In this document: in pieces, positions 21,379 to 32,574 of the stretch
Position numbering within the stretch: the stretch's first letter is position 1
Layout of the letters: every line of letters starts with the position of its first letter
From: Monoplex corrugatus
Lineage: Eukaryota; Mollusca; Gastropoda; Littorinimorpha; Ranellidae
Reading direction: 5' to 3'
Length of the DNA stretch: 64,000 bases
Assembly (NCBI GenBank): GCA_030674185.1
Contig: JAPXFY010000031.1
Location: 36,383,723 to 36,447,722 of the forward strand
Program-made: the position numbers and the translations under genes
Notes under the pieces: model-generated
The model's database searches: none
Seen by the model: only the letters and a program-made list of their open reading frames with translations
What the model was told of the DNA's origin: nothing

Positions 21379-23260
21379 CACTTTTTTTAGATGAAATAAG
21401 ATCTTATGTTTCAAATTCAGTCCCAGCCCACAACATTTAACACTGGTCTGATCGCTGCCCATTTTGATGTTTCCGTCATTCTGATAGTGTCACTGTCAGT
21501 TTAGTGTTTAATAGGTAGGTAAAGGCTGTCCCGTAATCCTGAGGTTGTGGGGCAGTGATATAGACCTCAACTCTCTCTTTTGAGACAGGAGCCTGAATTT
21601 CACAAGGTAAAGCACTCGTGGCAAAAGACAAAAAAATACAAAGACGTGTGACTTTATCGTTATAAACTGGATGCGAAATATCTCCAAGTTGAGACAGAAC
21701 AGATGCATGAGACTTGTGGTGTCAGAATGGATACATTAGGAGTATCAGTAAATTAATAACAGGGTTAAAAAAAAAAAGTCCATACACGTAAAAGTCCACT
21801 CATATCGAGTGCACACGCAACTGCACTTCATGAACGAAACACACGCGCGCACGCAAGCGCGCTTCCACACTTCTTTGTCTCGCCCACTGGTAAGTCAATG
21901 ATGAATAAGTTTTAGCATGAAATATCCCTTCATCCGTTCTTTTGTTTGTTTGTTTTTAAGTTACGTAATTCTGAGGGAGTGGGTGGGAGGAGGTTAGTGA
22001 AAGAGAGTGTAACTGTAAGGGGTAGGGGTGGGGATTATACCCGAATATGTGAACATATTCCTGGTTTGTTTTATACAGGACTTCATTAAAGACTGGTCAA
22101 AAATATTGTCAGCAAGGTGATGCAAGCTTCACCCCTTTTTCGTTTTAAAAATCACCTTCATTTGTACCCAAGACTATAATATGCTTAAAAAATTAAACAC
22201 TTTTTTCTTCCCTTTTTGACGGCACAGATACCATTATCATGTAGACGTCTCTTTGCAACTCACTGGTACTTCTGCTGATCTATTCTACCGACAGTTGGGC
22301 TTATAAACTTGATACCTAACTATGAAACGTAGATCTAGATCTTCCGAGAGTCATGAAAAGATACTTGAACGAATGACAGTAGTGAATGCTGAAAGCCGAG
22401 AGGAAGCCACTGACAGGATGATGAAGTCTTGAAAACCAATGCAAAATTAATACATTATACAGCATTCTAGATCCAGGAATGTGAAGACCCAGGAACACCT
22501 GTCGACCCGGGAGTATCACACAGGAGATGATCCATGAAAGACAGGAATGGAGGATTTTAACTGTTGCCCCGCCTGTCAACAGCATAATAATGATAACGAA
22601 CAAGGCCAGATCTTGATCTAGATCTACACACTAACACTAGTAACAGCACTATTTCAACAACTGCCGAAAGTAACAATACTTAAAATTAAAATAAAAATAT
22701 CTGGAATACTCGAGTAATATCTATGTTACAAACCCTTTTCCATCACCAATAAATGACTTACTTTCTGTTCTCACTGAGTTTTTCTCCCAATGTCTGGCCA
22801 TACTTCCTCAGAATTCCTGAACTTCAGCATAAAACGACCGCAAAACTTGGTGTCTGCTAATTTTAGTGACATCGATGAAGGTTACTTCCCTTTAATGAAA
22901 ATGACTTTCTACCATTTACATCAAGTAAACGTAGTTACTGATCTACAATAGCAAATATGATACTGCCAGGGAAAGAAAAACAAAACAAATTAGACAACAA
23001 AAACGACATTTTCTCTATTAGTCGGTACAAAGGACTCTTGCTTTAGGCTCACAATTACGCAAACAATACATCATAAAAGGCACCGAAGAGACAGATTAAG
23101 GCCTCATAATCATATTAGTCTATGTATCGGGCTTAGCCATATTACCACAGTTTTGGCACATTTCAGCAAATTGCCTGGAGGGGGCAAGGCATATAATGTC
23201 AACACTTACCGTACGTACGTGACATCGATATTAAGAATAAGCGTAAAATCAGATACAGTG
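21138..23260. other. Unassigned DNA with repeat fragments
   Basis: (TTTA)n at 21322-21380. 21400-21480 matches module D. 21515-21615 matches a module at 28860-28925 and 30535-30650. Poly(A) run at 21767. The 1.6 kb from 21640 to 23260 is AT-rich and holds no recognisable gene. Confidence 0.55.
22329..22627. repeat. Short inverted-repeat element candidate
   Basis: GTAGATCTAGATCT at 22329-22342 is matched by its complement at the end of 22608-22627. The 300 bp between them have no coding sequence. This could be a small MITE, but no target duplication is clear. Confidence 0.35.
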
Positions 23261-23371
23261 CATTCAAGCATCTATACCTGTGCGTCTGTGCCTATGTAGT
23301 CTGCGTGCCGTACACGCATATTCAAGTTCTTATTTTGTTTACCGCCTGACTTCAACCCTTTTTTTTTTTTG

Positions 23372-23476
23372 GTTGCGTGCGTGTGTGTAATGTGTGTGCG
23401 CGTGCGCGCGCGTGTATGTATGAGTATGCGATATGTGTATGCATGCATAGTGTGTGTGTGTGTGAGCACGTGCACA

Positions 23477-23543
<67 letters not shown>

Positions 23544-23620
23544 TATGTATGTGTACATGCGGACGTAGTATGTGTACATGCGGACGTAGTGTGTGCATGT
23601 GTGTGGGTGTGTACACATGT

Positions 23621-23690
<70 letters not shown>

Positions 23691-23700
23691 CGCACGTTTG
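23372..23700. repeat. (GT)n compound microsatellite
   Basis: Two long GT runs around a spacer with a duplicated TGTACATGCGGACGTAGT motif. Confidence 0.97.
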
Positions 23701-24064
23701 AATGAACAGTGTATGTGTGCATGCATGCGTAGGTTGTGCATGGCGAGATGACGAGTGTGTATGCGTATGCAGGTATGTTGAAGACATTTTTTTTTTCAGT
23801 TTCTATCCGTTTGTAATTTGTGTAGCTATTAGGTACCACGGTCCTTGGCTGAATTACACCGACGGTGTAATTGTGCAAATCAGTGCGACATACCCAATCC
23901 ACTGAGGGAAGGAGCGGGTAAGAGATGAGCAGAAATTAAATAAAACTTTTTTGAAAATTGTGGACGGGATACCGCAGTGAACAGAAGACTCCATCTCGGT
24001 CATTGGGGCACAGCAACAAGAAGTTCCACAAAGCGGCATGCCGAGATCGGTCCCGTCTTTGATC
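23701..24064. other. Unassigned DNA
   Basis: No gene is recognised. Confidence 0.5.
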
Positions 24065-24388
24065 TTAGCGACCCAGACCTTTCCCTGTCAACCTCCCTTC
24101 TGATCTCTCCCCCGGGATACTCAAAAGGAGAGTCCTAGACAGCGAGCTGGTTGGTTCATTCTTTTGATAGAGCCGTGGACTCAGAATCTGATATGATAAA
24201 AAAAAAAAACAACCACCACAACAACAATAACAATAATGGCTACCTGGTTGAACCTGTCTCAAGCTACTCACTGCGTAGCTTTCATCGGCGATCCGGCCGA
24301 CTTCAGCGCAACTGCTGGCCGCCGTGAGCGAACTCACGACAGTGCGACTGAATAAGTGAGGTGTACACCATGGCAGGTTGTGTCGGCC

Positions 24389-24845
24389 CCGGTCACTGTT
24401 CAGGGTGGGGTTCCTTGCGGCGATGTAAACTGCCTCGTTTACTCCCCTCTGGAACCATCTTGCTTCTTTGTCGAGAACTTGCACACTGTCCTTTTCAAAG
24501 TGGTGTTGGGTGTGGGTCAGATGTTCCCCCACTGCAGACGACTCACGTTTGTGTTCTTTTAATCTTTTGTGCAAGTTGCGCTCAGTTTCGCCAGTATAAC
24601 TTTGGTCACAGTCCTGGCAGTCTATTTTGTATATCACCCCTGATGTGTCCAATTTGTCTGTTTTGTCTTTGGGGTGGACTAACTGGCTTCTGATGGTGTT
24701 GGTGGGCTTTGCGTGGACACTGACTCCCAACTTCCTGATCTTCCTGCTGAGAGCCTCAGTGACGCCGCTGACGTATGGCATGGAGACGTGCCCTCTCGAA
24801 GGGGTTTGCCGTTCAGTGGAGGGGTGGGGTATGGTTTTCTTGCCC
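24389..24845 (-). mobile_element. Penelope-like element C-terminus (GIY-YIG endonuclease)
   Basis: The minus-strand frame 24901-24065 carries the end of a Penelope-like retroelement protein. Residues about 39-80 (MPYVSGVTEALSRKIRKLGV and SQLVHPKDK) match the linker after the reverse transcriptase. Residues 88-171 form a GIY-YIG nuclease: GVIYKI, a CQDC pair, YTGET, the basic NLHKRLKEHKR helix, Glu156 in NEAVYI and Asn168 in LN. Homology stops near residue 20 upstream and 178 downstream, so the RT part is missing and the remaining frame (24360-24065) is unrelated. The domain itself has no visible stop or frameshift, so this copy is fairly young. Confidence 0.85.
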
Positions 24846-24887
24846 CCCAATAACAATAAAATGCAAATTTGTCCGTGTGCGATAAAA

Positions 24888-25030
24888 TCCCTTTCGAACA
24901 AATTCCAAACTCCAAACTGTTTCTATGTTTGTGGCAGACCACGTTAGCAATAACTCTAAGGCAGGGAGACCAGGCTATTCGCTGAGGAGATTATCACAAG
25001 TTGGAAGTTTGGAATTTGTTCAAGAGGGAT
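24888..25030. repeat. Inverted repeat beside the Penelope-like fragment
   Basis: CCCTTTCGAACAAATTCCAAACTCCAAACTG (about 24890-24920) is complementary to the segment about 24999-25029, separated by about 80 bp. Terminal repeats in inverted arrangement are known for Penelope-like elements, so this may be part of the insertion. Confidence 0.7.
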
Positions 25031-25044
25031 CGGAGTCATCGGGC

Positions 25045-25140
25045 TTGGGCAGTTCCATACGCGCTCCACCCAAATCTGCCGGCAATGATCTCGTAGACGC
25101 CCTGAGCCTGCAACAAAAACCCTATGCACTGGTCAAGTTT
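25045..25140. repeat. Fragment of CAGTTTCAG-family SINE
   Basis: CCATACGCGCTCCACCCAAA and TCTGCCGGCA match 46295-46325 and, less well, 63690-63780. Confidence 0.5.
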
Positions 25141-25624
25141 TGAAATGGTCAGAGCGGGGGAGATGGCTGGAGTGGGGAGGGGAGGGTGGACCAATGATAC
25201 ACTAACCTGACACCTGCAGAATTGTTGAAACGTTAAAATGAGCGGCGTTTTCTGATTGTTTTTTTTGTTTGTTTGTTTTTTAACTGAACTTGAGACATCG
25301 GAATTTGAGTCTACAGTCGCTGTATCAAAAGAAAAAACCAGCCTGCGGAAACCGCCCTGATGTACATAGGTACTCAAACCCACAAACTCTTGTATTATCA
25401 GTATGGCTGCCCCCTAACCAACTGAAACAAAGGAGCTATGCGTTTCTGTTAAATAGAGGAACTTTTCTGGTCTAGAATCTAAATCCAGTGAAGTTTATGA
25501 AAAATAACTTACATCACAAAAACAAATGAATTTTTGCCTTACACCGGTGGTGTCGTAATTTTTTTTTTTCAGACAACAGAAGGCCTGAACTTTACTACAA
25601 CAGATCACTGAATGGAGATCAAAG
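25141..25624. other. Unassigned DNA
   Basis: T-rich runs at 25258-25282 and 25559-25570. No gene is recognised. Confidence 0.55.
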
Positions 25625-26335
25625 GCACAGCAAAGGTGTACATTGAGGCAGACCTTTAGGAAGTCAAAAGTCAGGTGTACATTGAGGCAGACCTTCAGGA
25701 AGTCATCAGCCACGTGTACATTGAGGCAGACCTTTAGGAAGTCATCAGCCAGGTGTACATTGAGGCAGACCTTCAGGAAGTCATCAGCCACGTGTACATT
25801 GAGGCAGACCTTTAGGAAGTCATCAGCCACGTGTACATTGAGGCAGACCCTTCAGGAAGTCATCGGCCACGTGTACATTGAGGCAGACCTTCAGGAAATC
25901 ATCAGCCACGTGTACATTGAGGCAGACCTTCAGGAAGTCATCAGCCACGTGTACATTGAAGCAGACCTTCAGGAAGTCACCAGCCACGTGTACATTGATG
26001 CAGACCTTTTGGAAATCATCACCCAGGTGTACATTGAAGCAGACCTATAGGAAGTGATCAGCCAGGTGTTTATCAAAGCACACCTTTAGGAATTCAACAG
26101 CCAGGTGTACATCAAGGCACACCTTTAGGAATTCAACAGCCAGGTGTACATCAAGGCACACCTTTAGGAATTCAACAGCCAGGTGTACATTGAGGCAGAC
26201 CTTTAGGAAGTTATCGGCCAGTTGAGGCAGACTTGTAGGAAGTCATCGGCGGGGTACATTGAGGCAGACCTGTAGGAAGTCAACACCCAGGGGTACATTG
26301 AGGCAGACCTTTAGAAAGTCATCAGCTACGTATAG
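25625..26335. repeat. 39-bp minisatellite
   Basis: About 18 tandem copies of a 39-bp unit, GTGTACATTGAGGCAGACCT plus TCAGGAAGTCATCAGCCAC. The 13-codon period keeps frames open on both strands. It ends only about 25 bp before the first ATG of the candidate gene that follows. Confidence 0.95.
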
Positions 26336-26358
26336 TTGGGGTTGCAAAGAACTCAATC

Positions 26359-27189
26359 ATGGACATCTTCACGCAGACATCAGTATGTGGTTGCAGTCGC
26401 AAAAATTCCGCCGTATCCCACGCCAGCAGACATCACCGCCAGCCCAGTCGACGGCACAGTCTACGGTCTTTGGTGTTGCAACCAGCGAAGGGTGGAGATT
26501 TGGATACTGCGGACGGCGCCAGCATTTCTCTAGCATCTCTGCACATTCAAGGTTTAAGACCACCCGTTGTTCCGTCTTCAGCGGCTAGCGAAACAGCAGC
26601 AGAGCAGCGTGGTTCTAGTGATTATCTGCAGGACGACCGTGCAGATTTGGTTCATCAGAAAAGTAATGATTATACAGGCGACAGCCGTGACGCTGTCGCT
26701 GAGAACAGTACTGACGAGAAAGATGCTGGTTCTCCTACACTGAAAATTCGTGGTAGTTTGATAACTCAGAACAATGTCACAGTATGTCAAGGAACGTCAC
26801 GAAACGGACTGGATTCCGCATCTCACGGCTACGACAATTTCGCGCGTGTTCGCAGCAGAACTGCTTCCCCCGCCAAAAATGACACTAGAAACACGTCACA
26901 CAAACGTAATCATGACCCAAACTTAGGCGATAGCATTGTGACCAACGGACACTTTGTGTTACGCCGTCCTCCGCCGGCAGTGAGAAGTAAGACTGAAGTT
27001 CAGCAGCAGCAGCAGCAGAAGAGAGGCAGAGAGCGGTGTCGCAGTGGTGTGACACTCTCAGAGGGTCCTGAGGACAGGAAAGTGGCGTCAGCCGTGAAGG
27101 CACGCAGAGGGCGGAGCGCGGGAGACATCAAGTACTGCGGCAGGCCCTGTGACGCTTGCAGTCACCAGAAGATCCAACAATGGGTAAAG
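26359..27189 (+). CDS. Uncharacterised split gene, candidate exon 1
   Basis: A 277-codon frame from ATG 26359 to a strong donor, GGGTAAAG/GTGAGG, at 27189/27190 (phase 0). The protein is Ser/Arg/Asp-rich and looks disordered for most of its length. It has a six-Gln run at about residues 215-220 (six CAG codons near 27002) and basic stretches. It ends with a Cys-containing segment, KYCGRPCDACSHQK, before the splice. The frame is open further back to 26302, inside the 39-bp minisatellite, so the true 5' end could be an upstream acceptor and not this ATG. Composition and the absence of simple repeats make it convincing coding sequence. The family is not recognised. The exon at 32315 joins in phase. 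Confidence 0.65.
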
Positions 27190-27224
27190 GTGAGGAAGAT
27201 CATGGCCCTGTTTGTTGGTAGTTT

Positions 27225-27226
27225 AC

Positions 27227-27258
<32 letters not shown>

Positions 27259-27385
27259 ATTGTTGTTGTTGTTGATGGTAGTGGTGGTACTGGTGACGGT
27301 TGTGTCTGTGTCTGTGTATGTGTGTGTGTGTTTGTGTGTGTCTGTGTATGTATGTGTGTGTATGTGTGTTTGTGTGTGTGTAACA
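27225..27385. repeat. (GTT)n and (GT)n microsatellite
   Basis: Lies just inside intron 1. The open frame runs through it as Val and Cys/Val repeats, which is a sign that the coding frame has already ended at the donor. Confidence 0.95.
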
Positions 27386-27424
27386 TAAAAACTGTCCTGT
27401 TCGCTGCCCATCTTTAAAGCTCCA

Positions 27425-27860
27425 TTTTAAGTTACCAAGAAACACCCGAGTGTGCGGATGAGATCCAGAGCACCAATGCCTCGCAACTCTCTGCACGATC
27501 AGCTCCCAAGCTATCGACGCCACTCAATGGAAAAGGAAGGTGGGGGACTGTCCATGCGTTGCATACCCATTTGGACCCAGTCATCAGTTACCTTGGTAAG
27601 GTGGGGGAGATGACAAATCCCGGGACACAGACACGCAATGCATACCAGTCAGGTCTAGCCCAGCCACTGGACCCAGAGAAACATGAAAGAGCCCTCTCTC
27701 TCGTCCTACTCTGGGTCTTCATCTCTCTGTTGGGCAGCTCATCCTGCCACCAGCTCGCATAGCTGCCAGCTCCTTTCCTCTTATCATATTCTCGACTGTT
27801 AGCAGTCGGAAGCTCCCAACGTTGCTTTACTTCAACCACACGGGGTGTTTAAACGGCCGG
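27425..27860 (-). repeat. Dispersed repeat module C
   Basis: ATCCAGAGCACCAATGCCTC to CGGAAGCTCCCAACGTTGCT. It matches 7205-7450 in part and, inverted, 38590-38880 (GGGAGCTTCCGACTG and GAGCTGGCAGCCATG). No coding potential is evident. Confidence 0.65.
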
Positions 27861-27939
27861 GAAAGTGGCCAGGCATGACGCTCTAGACGCAACCCACTTT
27901 TTTTGTTCAGCTAGGTCTCGTCATCTCTGTGTTCCATAG

Positions 27940-28000
27940 AACCTGTTCCCCTCCCCTCCTCCCCTCCCCCCTCCCCTCCCCTCCCTCGATCCATTTGAAG
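27940..28000. repeat. C-rich (CCTCCC)n tract
   Basis: CCCCTCCCCTCCT-like repeats; G-rich on the minus strand. Confidence 0.9.
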
Positions 28001-28035
28001 ACCTTGGCAGCGCTTTTAGTGTTTTGCACAGGCTC

Positions 28036-28072
28036 AAGGAGTCTGCCTTCTGGAAATTCTGTGCTAGAAATT

Positions 28073-28103
<31 letters not shown>

Positions 28104-28570
28104 GGCACTCTCTTTCTTCCTTCCTCCTTTGCTTTCTGTCATTTCTTCCCATCATTTTCTGCCTTGCTGGTCCATTTGCCTGTATGTGTTCGATAAAGTC
28201 GTACGTACTTTCTCTTAGGATTGGTAATGGTTACATGTATTGGGAGCATTTTTGGGCTCAGGGGAAGTGAGATGTGCGGAAGCAATTTTGGGTGGTTTGG
28301 GCCCGTTCTTGTGTATGGTTTAGTGTCCTTGGTTATGTTTGAATTTGAATTCAGGTATATGTTGTGGGTTTTTTTAAAATCCCCTGTGTGATGGGTTGGA
28401 CGGGATGGTCGACACCGGGGGCATCTCCTTGGACCTTACGCACGAATGCATTGATATATTCACTAATTTTCTTTTCCTTGTTTTCCCCTTGTTGAAGTAT
28501 TGTTGTGTTTTGAAACGGTTATAGCCCCGACATGGCTCTACGCGGTCAGCTGGGCTTTTAATAATAATAA
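28036..28570 (+). mobile_element. AAC-tailed retroposon, copy 6
   Basis: Lacks the first 50 or so bases including the TATA-like box. It begins at TTCTGGAAATTCTGTGC, carries a T23 run at 28079-28101, and ends GCTGGGCTTTTAATAATAAT, so its tail is AAT-rich. Confidence 0.85.
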
Positions 28571-29565
28571 CAGTTACAGTAACAGGTAACAGATACGGTA
28601 GAGACTGGTGGAACGCATATGGTATTGCCCGAGTGTGGCGAAACCTCTCTTGAGTAAGTGTCTCCAAGTTGTGTCGCCTGGTCGTTCGCTGGTTAGCGGT
28701 TGTTTGGTCTGAATAGCTTCGCGACATAACGGTGCGCTTCTCTTCAAACGGTTGGTCCTTGTCCAGCGAGGGGATCACTGATATATGGACCTTTAACTCT
28801 GCTGTTCCTTGTGCTGATGATCCTGATCTCAGTTGTAAAGAAATGTCAGTACTGTTTGTTATCTGGCCCCGAAAAAAGTTGAGGTCTCTATTACCTCACT
28901 CCCCTAGACCTCAAGGGTTATGGACGTAGATCTATCTGTATCTTATCTGTATCTGTGTCTGTATCTGTATTGTATTGACTGATCTTGTTTATCTAGGGAC
29001 TGAATGTAGGGAAAAATGACGCAGGAAGACAAAACTCGCAGGTAATGATTGACTCTCTGTCTTTGTTACTGTTTGTTGTCTGTCCTCTTACCTTTCCTTT
29101 GTCTCTTTGTTTGCTGTCTCTGTATGCTTATCTATCACATTCGTAAATAAAGAATATTATAACTATTCCCCTCCCCTCTCTCTCTCTCTCTTCCTCCCCT
29201 CTATCAGTACTACCGACATTCCAATTTTGCATTATTTTATGGATTTGATCAGCTCGCCCGTCAGTCCGAATCCTCTGTCCACCACTGAAAAGTCTGATTA
29301 TGTATAATGCGCAGTGAATCCAATATGATTTCAGAGAATAGCTCTATACAACATAAACATATAATACTAATATATTACTATTTTGGTGTCTTTATGTTAT
29401 TATCGTTCATTTGTAATTTTGTGTACGTGTGGACGCTCGTTGGTATTGTAGTGAACTTACTATAGTGTAAATCGTCTATGAGCAAGAGCTGGACACAAAA
29501 TAGTACTACCCTTGATGATGAAAATTTGTTGTCATTAACATATCATCTTTCTCGCTGTGCCCGTT
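28571..29565. other. Unassigned intronic DNA
   Basis: 28860-28925 matches a module at 21515 and 30540 (inverted). TCTGTA-rich at 28935-28975. Otherwise nothing is recognised. Confidence 0.55.
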
Positions 29566-29569
29566 CATG

Positions 29570-29635
29570 TCCTCGTCTCTGTCTCTCTCTGTTTCTATCT
29601 CTGTCTCTGTCTCTCTCTGCCTCTGTCTCTCTCTG

Positions 29636-29687
<52 letters not shown>

Positions 29688-29706
29688 TCTCTCCCTCTCT
29701 CTGTCA
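29570..29706. repeat. (TC)n/(TCTG)n microsatellite
   Basis: A pyrimidine-rich run of about 135 bp. Confidence 0.97.
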
Positions 29707-30064
29707 CTTTCAATGTGCTATAGTTCGTCTAATTTCATAATTTTCACATTTGCATCAGTTGACATATCTGTCTCCCCCCTCCCTCCTCCTCCCACCCGTT
29801 CCCTTCGTTTGCTCCAAAGGCTTTCTTTACTCCTTTCTTTTATTTTGATTCTATGTCTGTAATTTACTTTCTTTTCGATAGAATGTTAATTCAAAAATAA
29901 TAATACTGTTATATTATCCTTGCTATTCTTGTTATTGTTAAGGGTGGACATGTGTCTGTGAAGTGCATGAGTCATTGGCTTATATGTAAAAGTCAGTATT
30001 TACTATATGTGATTTGTATTATCTTGTTTCTCATTTTATGTACTTTGGTTCATTGTTATGCGCA

Positions 30065-30066
<2 letters not shown>

Positions 30067-30141
<75 letters not shown>

Positions 30142-30221
30142 GCAAGGGTTAGTTGTGAGACAGGTCCATTGGGACCTAATGCTATTAACCTTGACTAATA
30201 AAATATTTTTAAACGTGAAAT

Positions 30222-30285
<64 letters not shown>

Positions 30286-30373
30286 TCCCGTCTCTTTTTC
30301 TCCCTCTGTCTCTCCCTCTCTCTCCCTGTGTACGTGTGTATGTGTGTGTGCATTTGCGTGTGTGTGTGTGAGG

Positions 30374-30412
<39 letters not shown>

Positions 30413-30480
30413 TGTGTGTGTGGTGTATGTGTGTGTGTATGTGTATGTGCCTGTCTGTCTGTGTTTAGTGTGTTCATGTT
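30067..30480. repeat. (GT)n, (TC)n and (GT)n cluster with a 90-bp-unit fragment
   Basis: (GT)n at 30067-30137, then 30138-30205, which is one copy of the unit tandemly repeated at 45150-45650 (GACAGGTCCATTGGGACC, AATAAAATATTTT). (TC)n follows at 30223-30280, then impure GT to 30460. Confidence 0.9.
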
Positions 30481-30706
30481 GTCAGAATTTGTTTTCCTTA
30501 ATATTTCTGTTTAGTTGTGTGTTGTTAGGGCTGGGGGAAAACAAGTAGGGAAAGGTTGTCTCCTTTAACACTGAGGTCGTAGGGGAGTGAGGTGGTAGAG
30601 ACCTCTACTTTTCCCCGTGCCAGCATTGTGAGGGCGATGCCTATCTCCTCTCCTTCGCTGACTTACCTTCCATTAATTTTGAAAACAATGAGGTATCATC
30701 GTCCAT
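30481..30706. repeat. Dispersed repeat fragment
   Basis: 30535-30650 (GTCGTAGGGGAGTGAGGTGG...GACCTCTAC) matches 21520-21590 and the inverse at 28875-28920. Confidence 0.5.
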
Positions 30707-30914
30707 TTAACCCTTTGGCTCCTGCATCTTGTCCACCAACAGCAAAAACTTAACCCTTTGATTCCCCCCCCCCCCCACCTTATGCACCACCTTCTTGCAA
30801 AAAGCTGGTCGAGAGGGTGAGGGAATGAAAGGCTTATCAGTAAGTATTTTGCTTTGCTAGCATGGTTGACAATGCAGGATGTCAGTGGACATCGCGTGGG
30901 AATCAAAGGGTTAA
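30707..30914. mobile_element. TTAA palindromic MITE, copy A
   Basis: Starts TTAACCCTTTGGCTCC and ends GGAATCAAAGGGTTAA. The two halves are complementary and carry inner CACCTTATGCACCACC/AAGCTGGT-type repeats. Both ends are TTAA, the target of piggyBac-type transposases. Confidence 0.8.
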
Positions 30915-30960
30915 GGTTTGGTATAGACTGCAGGCCGTAGGCACCGGCATTTGCTTTTAA

Positions 30961-31153
30961 TTAACCCTTTGACTCCCGCACCCTACTCACCAACTGCAAA
31001 AACTTAATCCTTTGACTCCCTCACCCTATCCACCAGCTTCCTGTGGAAAACTGGTGGATAGGGTGAGGGAATCAAAGGATTAAGTTTTTGCTTTCCAAGA
31101 GTGGTTGGCAATGCAGGATGCTGGTGGACGGGGTGCTGGGATCAAAGGGTTAA
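30961..31153. mobile_element. TTAA palindromic MITE, copy B
   Basis: TTAACCCTTTGACTCCCGCA to GGGATCAAAGGGTTAA. It contains a perfect inner hairpin, CACCCTATCCACCAG with its complement CTGGTGGATAGGGTG, around a loop of about 13 nt. Confidence 0.85.
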
Positions 31154-31211
31154 AGCAAGATTGTCACCCGTGCCAGCTCATGTGACCTTGCCAGGCGAGG
31201 TGCTTTGCTAA

Positions 31212-31716
31212 TGCCCCGTTTACACGACGTGCAACTAGCGTGCAACTAATCGGTTGCACTACCATGCAACCTATTCACAACCCCAGACGACTCCAGGCAA
31301 TCGGTTGCCTGAGGTTGTCTGGAGTTGTCAGTTTTTCGGTAAAATGCCATTTTTAGTTGTACGTGTAGTTGCACGGCCGAAAATAATATTGTCCTAGAGC
31401 GATAATGTTTTCGTAGTTGCATCAGTTGCACGGCCCCAAACGGTTGTGTGGAGTTGGGAACACTTTTACACGAGTTGCCTGGAGTTGGCTGGGGTTGTAG
31501 GCAGGAAGTAGTTTCGCGCCACGCGTGCCTTCGTGACAGCGGCTGACACACGCAGCGCGAGCCTCAAGAAACGGCGGGAACAGGGGAGGAGCCTAACGGT
31601 TGCACGTTTCCTTTTACACGAATGCAACTCCACACAACTTTGCGGTTGCATGGCTCCTCGTGCAACTGGTAAAACCCAGTGGTTGCACGTTAGTTGCATC
31701 CCGTGTAAACGTAGCA
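31212..31716. mobile_element. Harbinger-like MITE
   Basis: Terminal inverted repeats TGCCCCGTTTACACG and CGTGTAAACGTAGCA (two mismatches) are flanked by TAA at 31209-31211 and 31717-31719. Three-base TWA duplications are typical of PIF/Harbinger elements. The interior is full of GGTTGCAC/GTTGCATG motifs in both directions and codes for no transposase. The ORFs through it on both strands are by-products. Confidence 0.8.
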
Positions 31717-31814
31717 TAATGCACTAGCCAGACTTCTGGAGAGGACAGGAGTTTTATGTCAGAGGTACCGGGCCTGCGGGCGTCTTTTAACAAACCATGT
31801 TTACCATTGCAATA

Positions 31815-31885
31815 CAACATAATAATAATAATAATATATTTTATTTATATAGCGCAAAATCTTGACAAAATCAAATCTAAGCGCT
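31815..31885. mobile_element. Partial SINE with GCGCAAAATC end
   Basis: AATAATAATAATA, then TTTATTTATATAGCGCAAAA and TCAAATCTAAGCGCTGA: the end of the family that is fuller at 33910-34290 and inverted at 41926-42207. Confidence 0.75.
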
Positions 31886-32060
31886 GAGTCAACGCGGCAA
31901 ATGTCTAAACGATCACCTCTGTCAGACGAGAAAGGCGTTCGCCCGTGTCAGGTGCCTTCAGGGGTCTGGCGCAGGGCCGGGTCTTGCACCCCGACAGGGC
32001 TGTCAGAAGGAACTGGAACCAAAAAAATAGCGACATTCATCGCCAGACGTAGCCTAACCA
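31886..32060. other. Unassigned DNA
   Basis: No feature is recognised. Confidence 0.5.
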
Positions 32061-32252
32061 TGTAGAAGGAGGAAGCGGAGGAGGAGAAGGAAGTGGAGAA
32101 GAAGAAAAAGAAGGAGGAGGTAAAGAAGTTGAAGAAGAAGAACAGAAAGAAGAAGAAGAAGAAGAAGAAGAAGAAGAAGAAAGCGAGGAAAAAGAAGAAA
32201 GAAAAAAAAAAGAAAAAGAAGAAGCAGAAGAAAACGAAGAAGAAGAAAAAGT
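32061..32252. repeat. (GAA)n purine tract
   Basis: Almost 190 bp of pure purine, mainly GAA and GAAAAA, on the + strand. It ends 63 bp before the acceptor of candidate exon 2. Confidence 0.97.
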
Positions 32253-32314
32253 TGACAACTCTCTTGTTCATTCTTTATTTATCTATTCCTTTTTTTTAAC
32301 AACTTTCTGTGCAG

Positions 32315-32495
32315 CACAAATTATACGTCATGGAATGCAGCAACGGTCATAGAAAGCATTACGGCAGCAGTGGTCAACTGTATGGGGCGGCCGCTCCGGT
32401 CACCACAGTGTCCGTGCCAGGCAGAGGTCTGCCCAAACTGACCGGCCTGAAACACGAGCTGGCCGACCCTTCTTACTACGAACGTCAACGACAAG
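32315..32495 (+). CDS. Uncharacterised split gene, candidate exon 2
   Basis: Acceptor TTTCTGTGCAG/CAC and donor CGACAAG/GTATAT bound 181 bp. Only one frame is open throughout, and it continues phase 0 from the exon at 26359-27189. It encodes HKLYVMECSNGHRKHYGSSG, then a small-residue stretch and LKHELADPSYYERQRQ. The Cys in MECSNGH plus those in the previous exon (CGRPCDAC) could form a metal site, but this is only a guess. It leaves phase 1. A decayed partial duplicate of this exon lies at 33460-33525. The product is unknown. Confidence 0.65.
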
Positions 32496-32574
32496 GTATA
32501 TATGTATGGGTGATAGCAGTTTCATTCACGCCTAAGCTGTCTTCATCTTTTTTGTTTATCTGTGTCATACCTTC

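Larger units (their letters stand above)
27190..32314 (+). other. Candidate intron 1
   Basis: Begins GTGAGG and ends TTTCTGTGCAG. It holds GT-rich microsatellites, SINE and retroposon copies, two TTAA MITEs, a Harbinger-like MITE and a GAA tract, each listed separately. I see no further exon inside it, but short exons would be easy to miss. Confidence 0.55.

Noticed and set aside
25495..26050. Repetitive proteins on both strands
   Set aside because: The 39-bp minisatellite has a period divisible by three, so frames stay open without selection.
26359..27417. A single-exon 352-codon protein
   Set aside because: After codon 277 the frame passes a strong donor and becomes Val and Cys/Val runs from GTT and GT microsatellites.
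31246..31820. Coding frames on both strands
   Set aside because: They lie within the Harbinger-like MITE and its repeated GTTGCA motifs.
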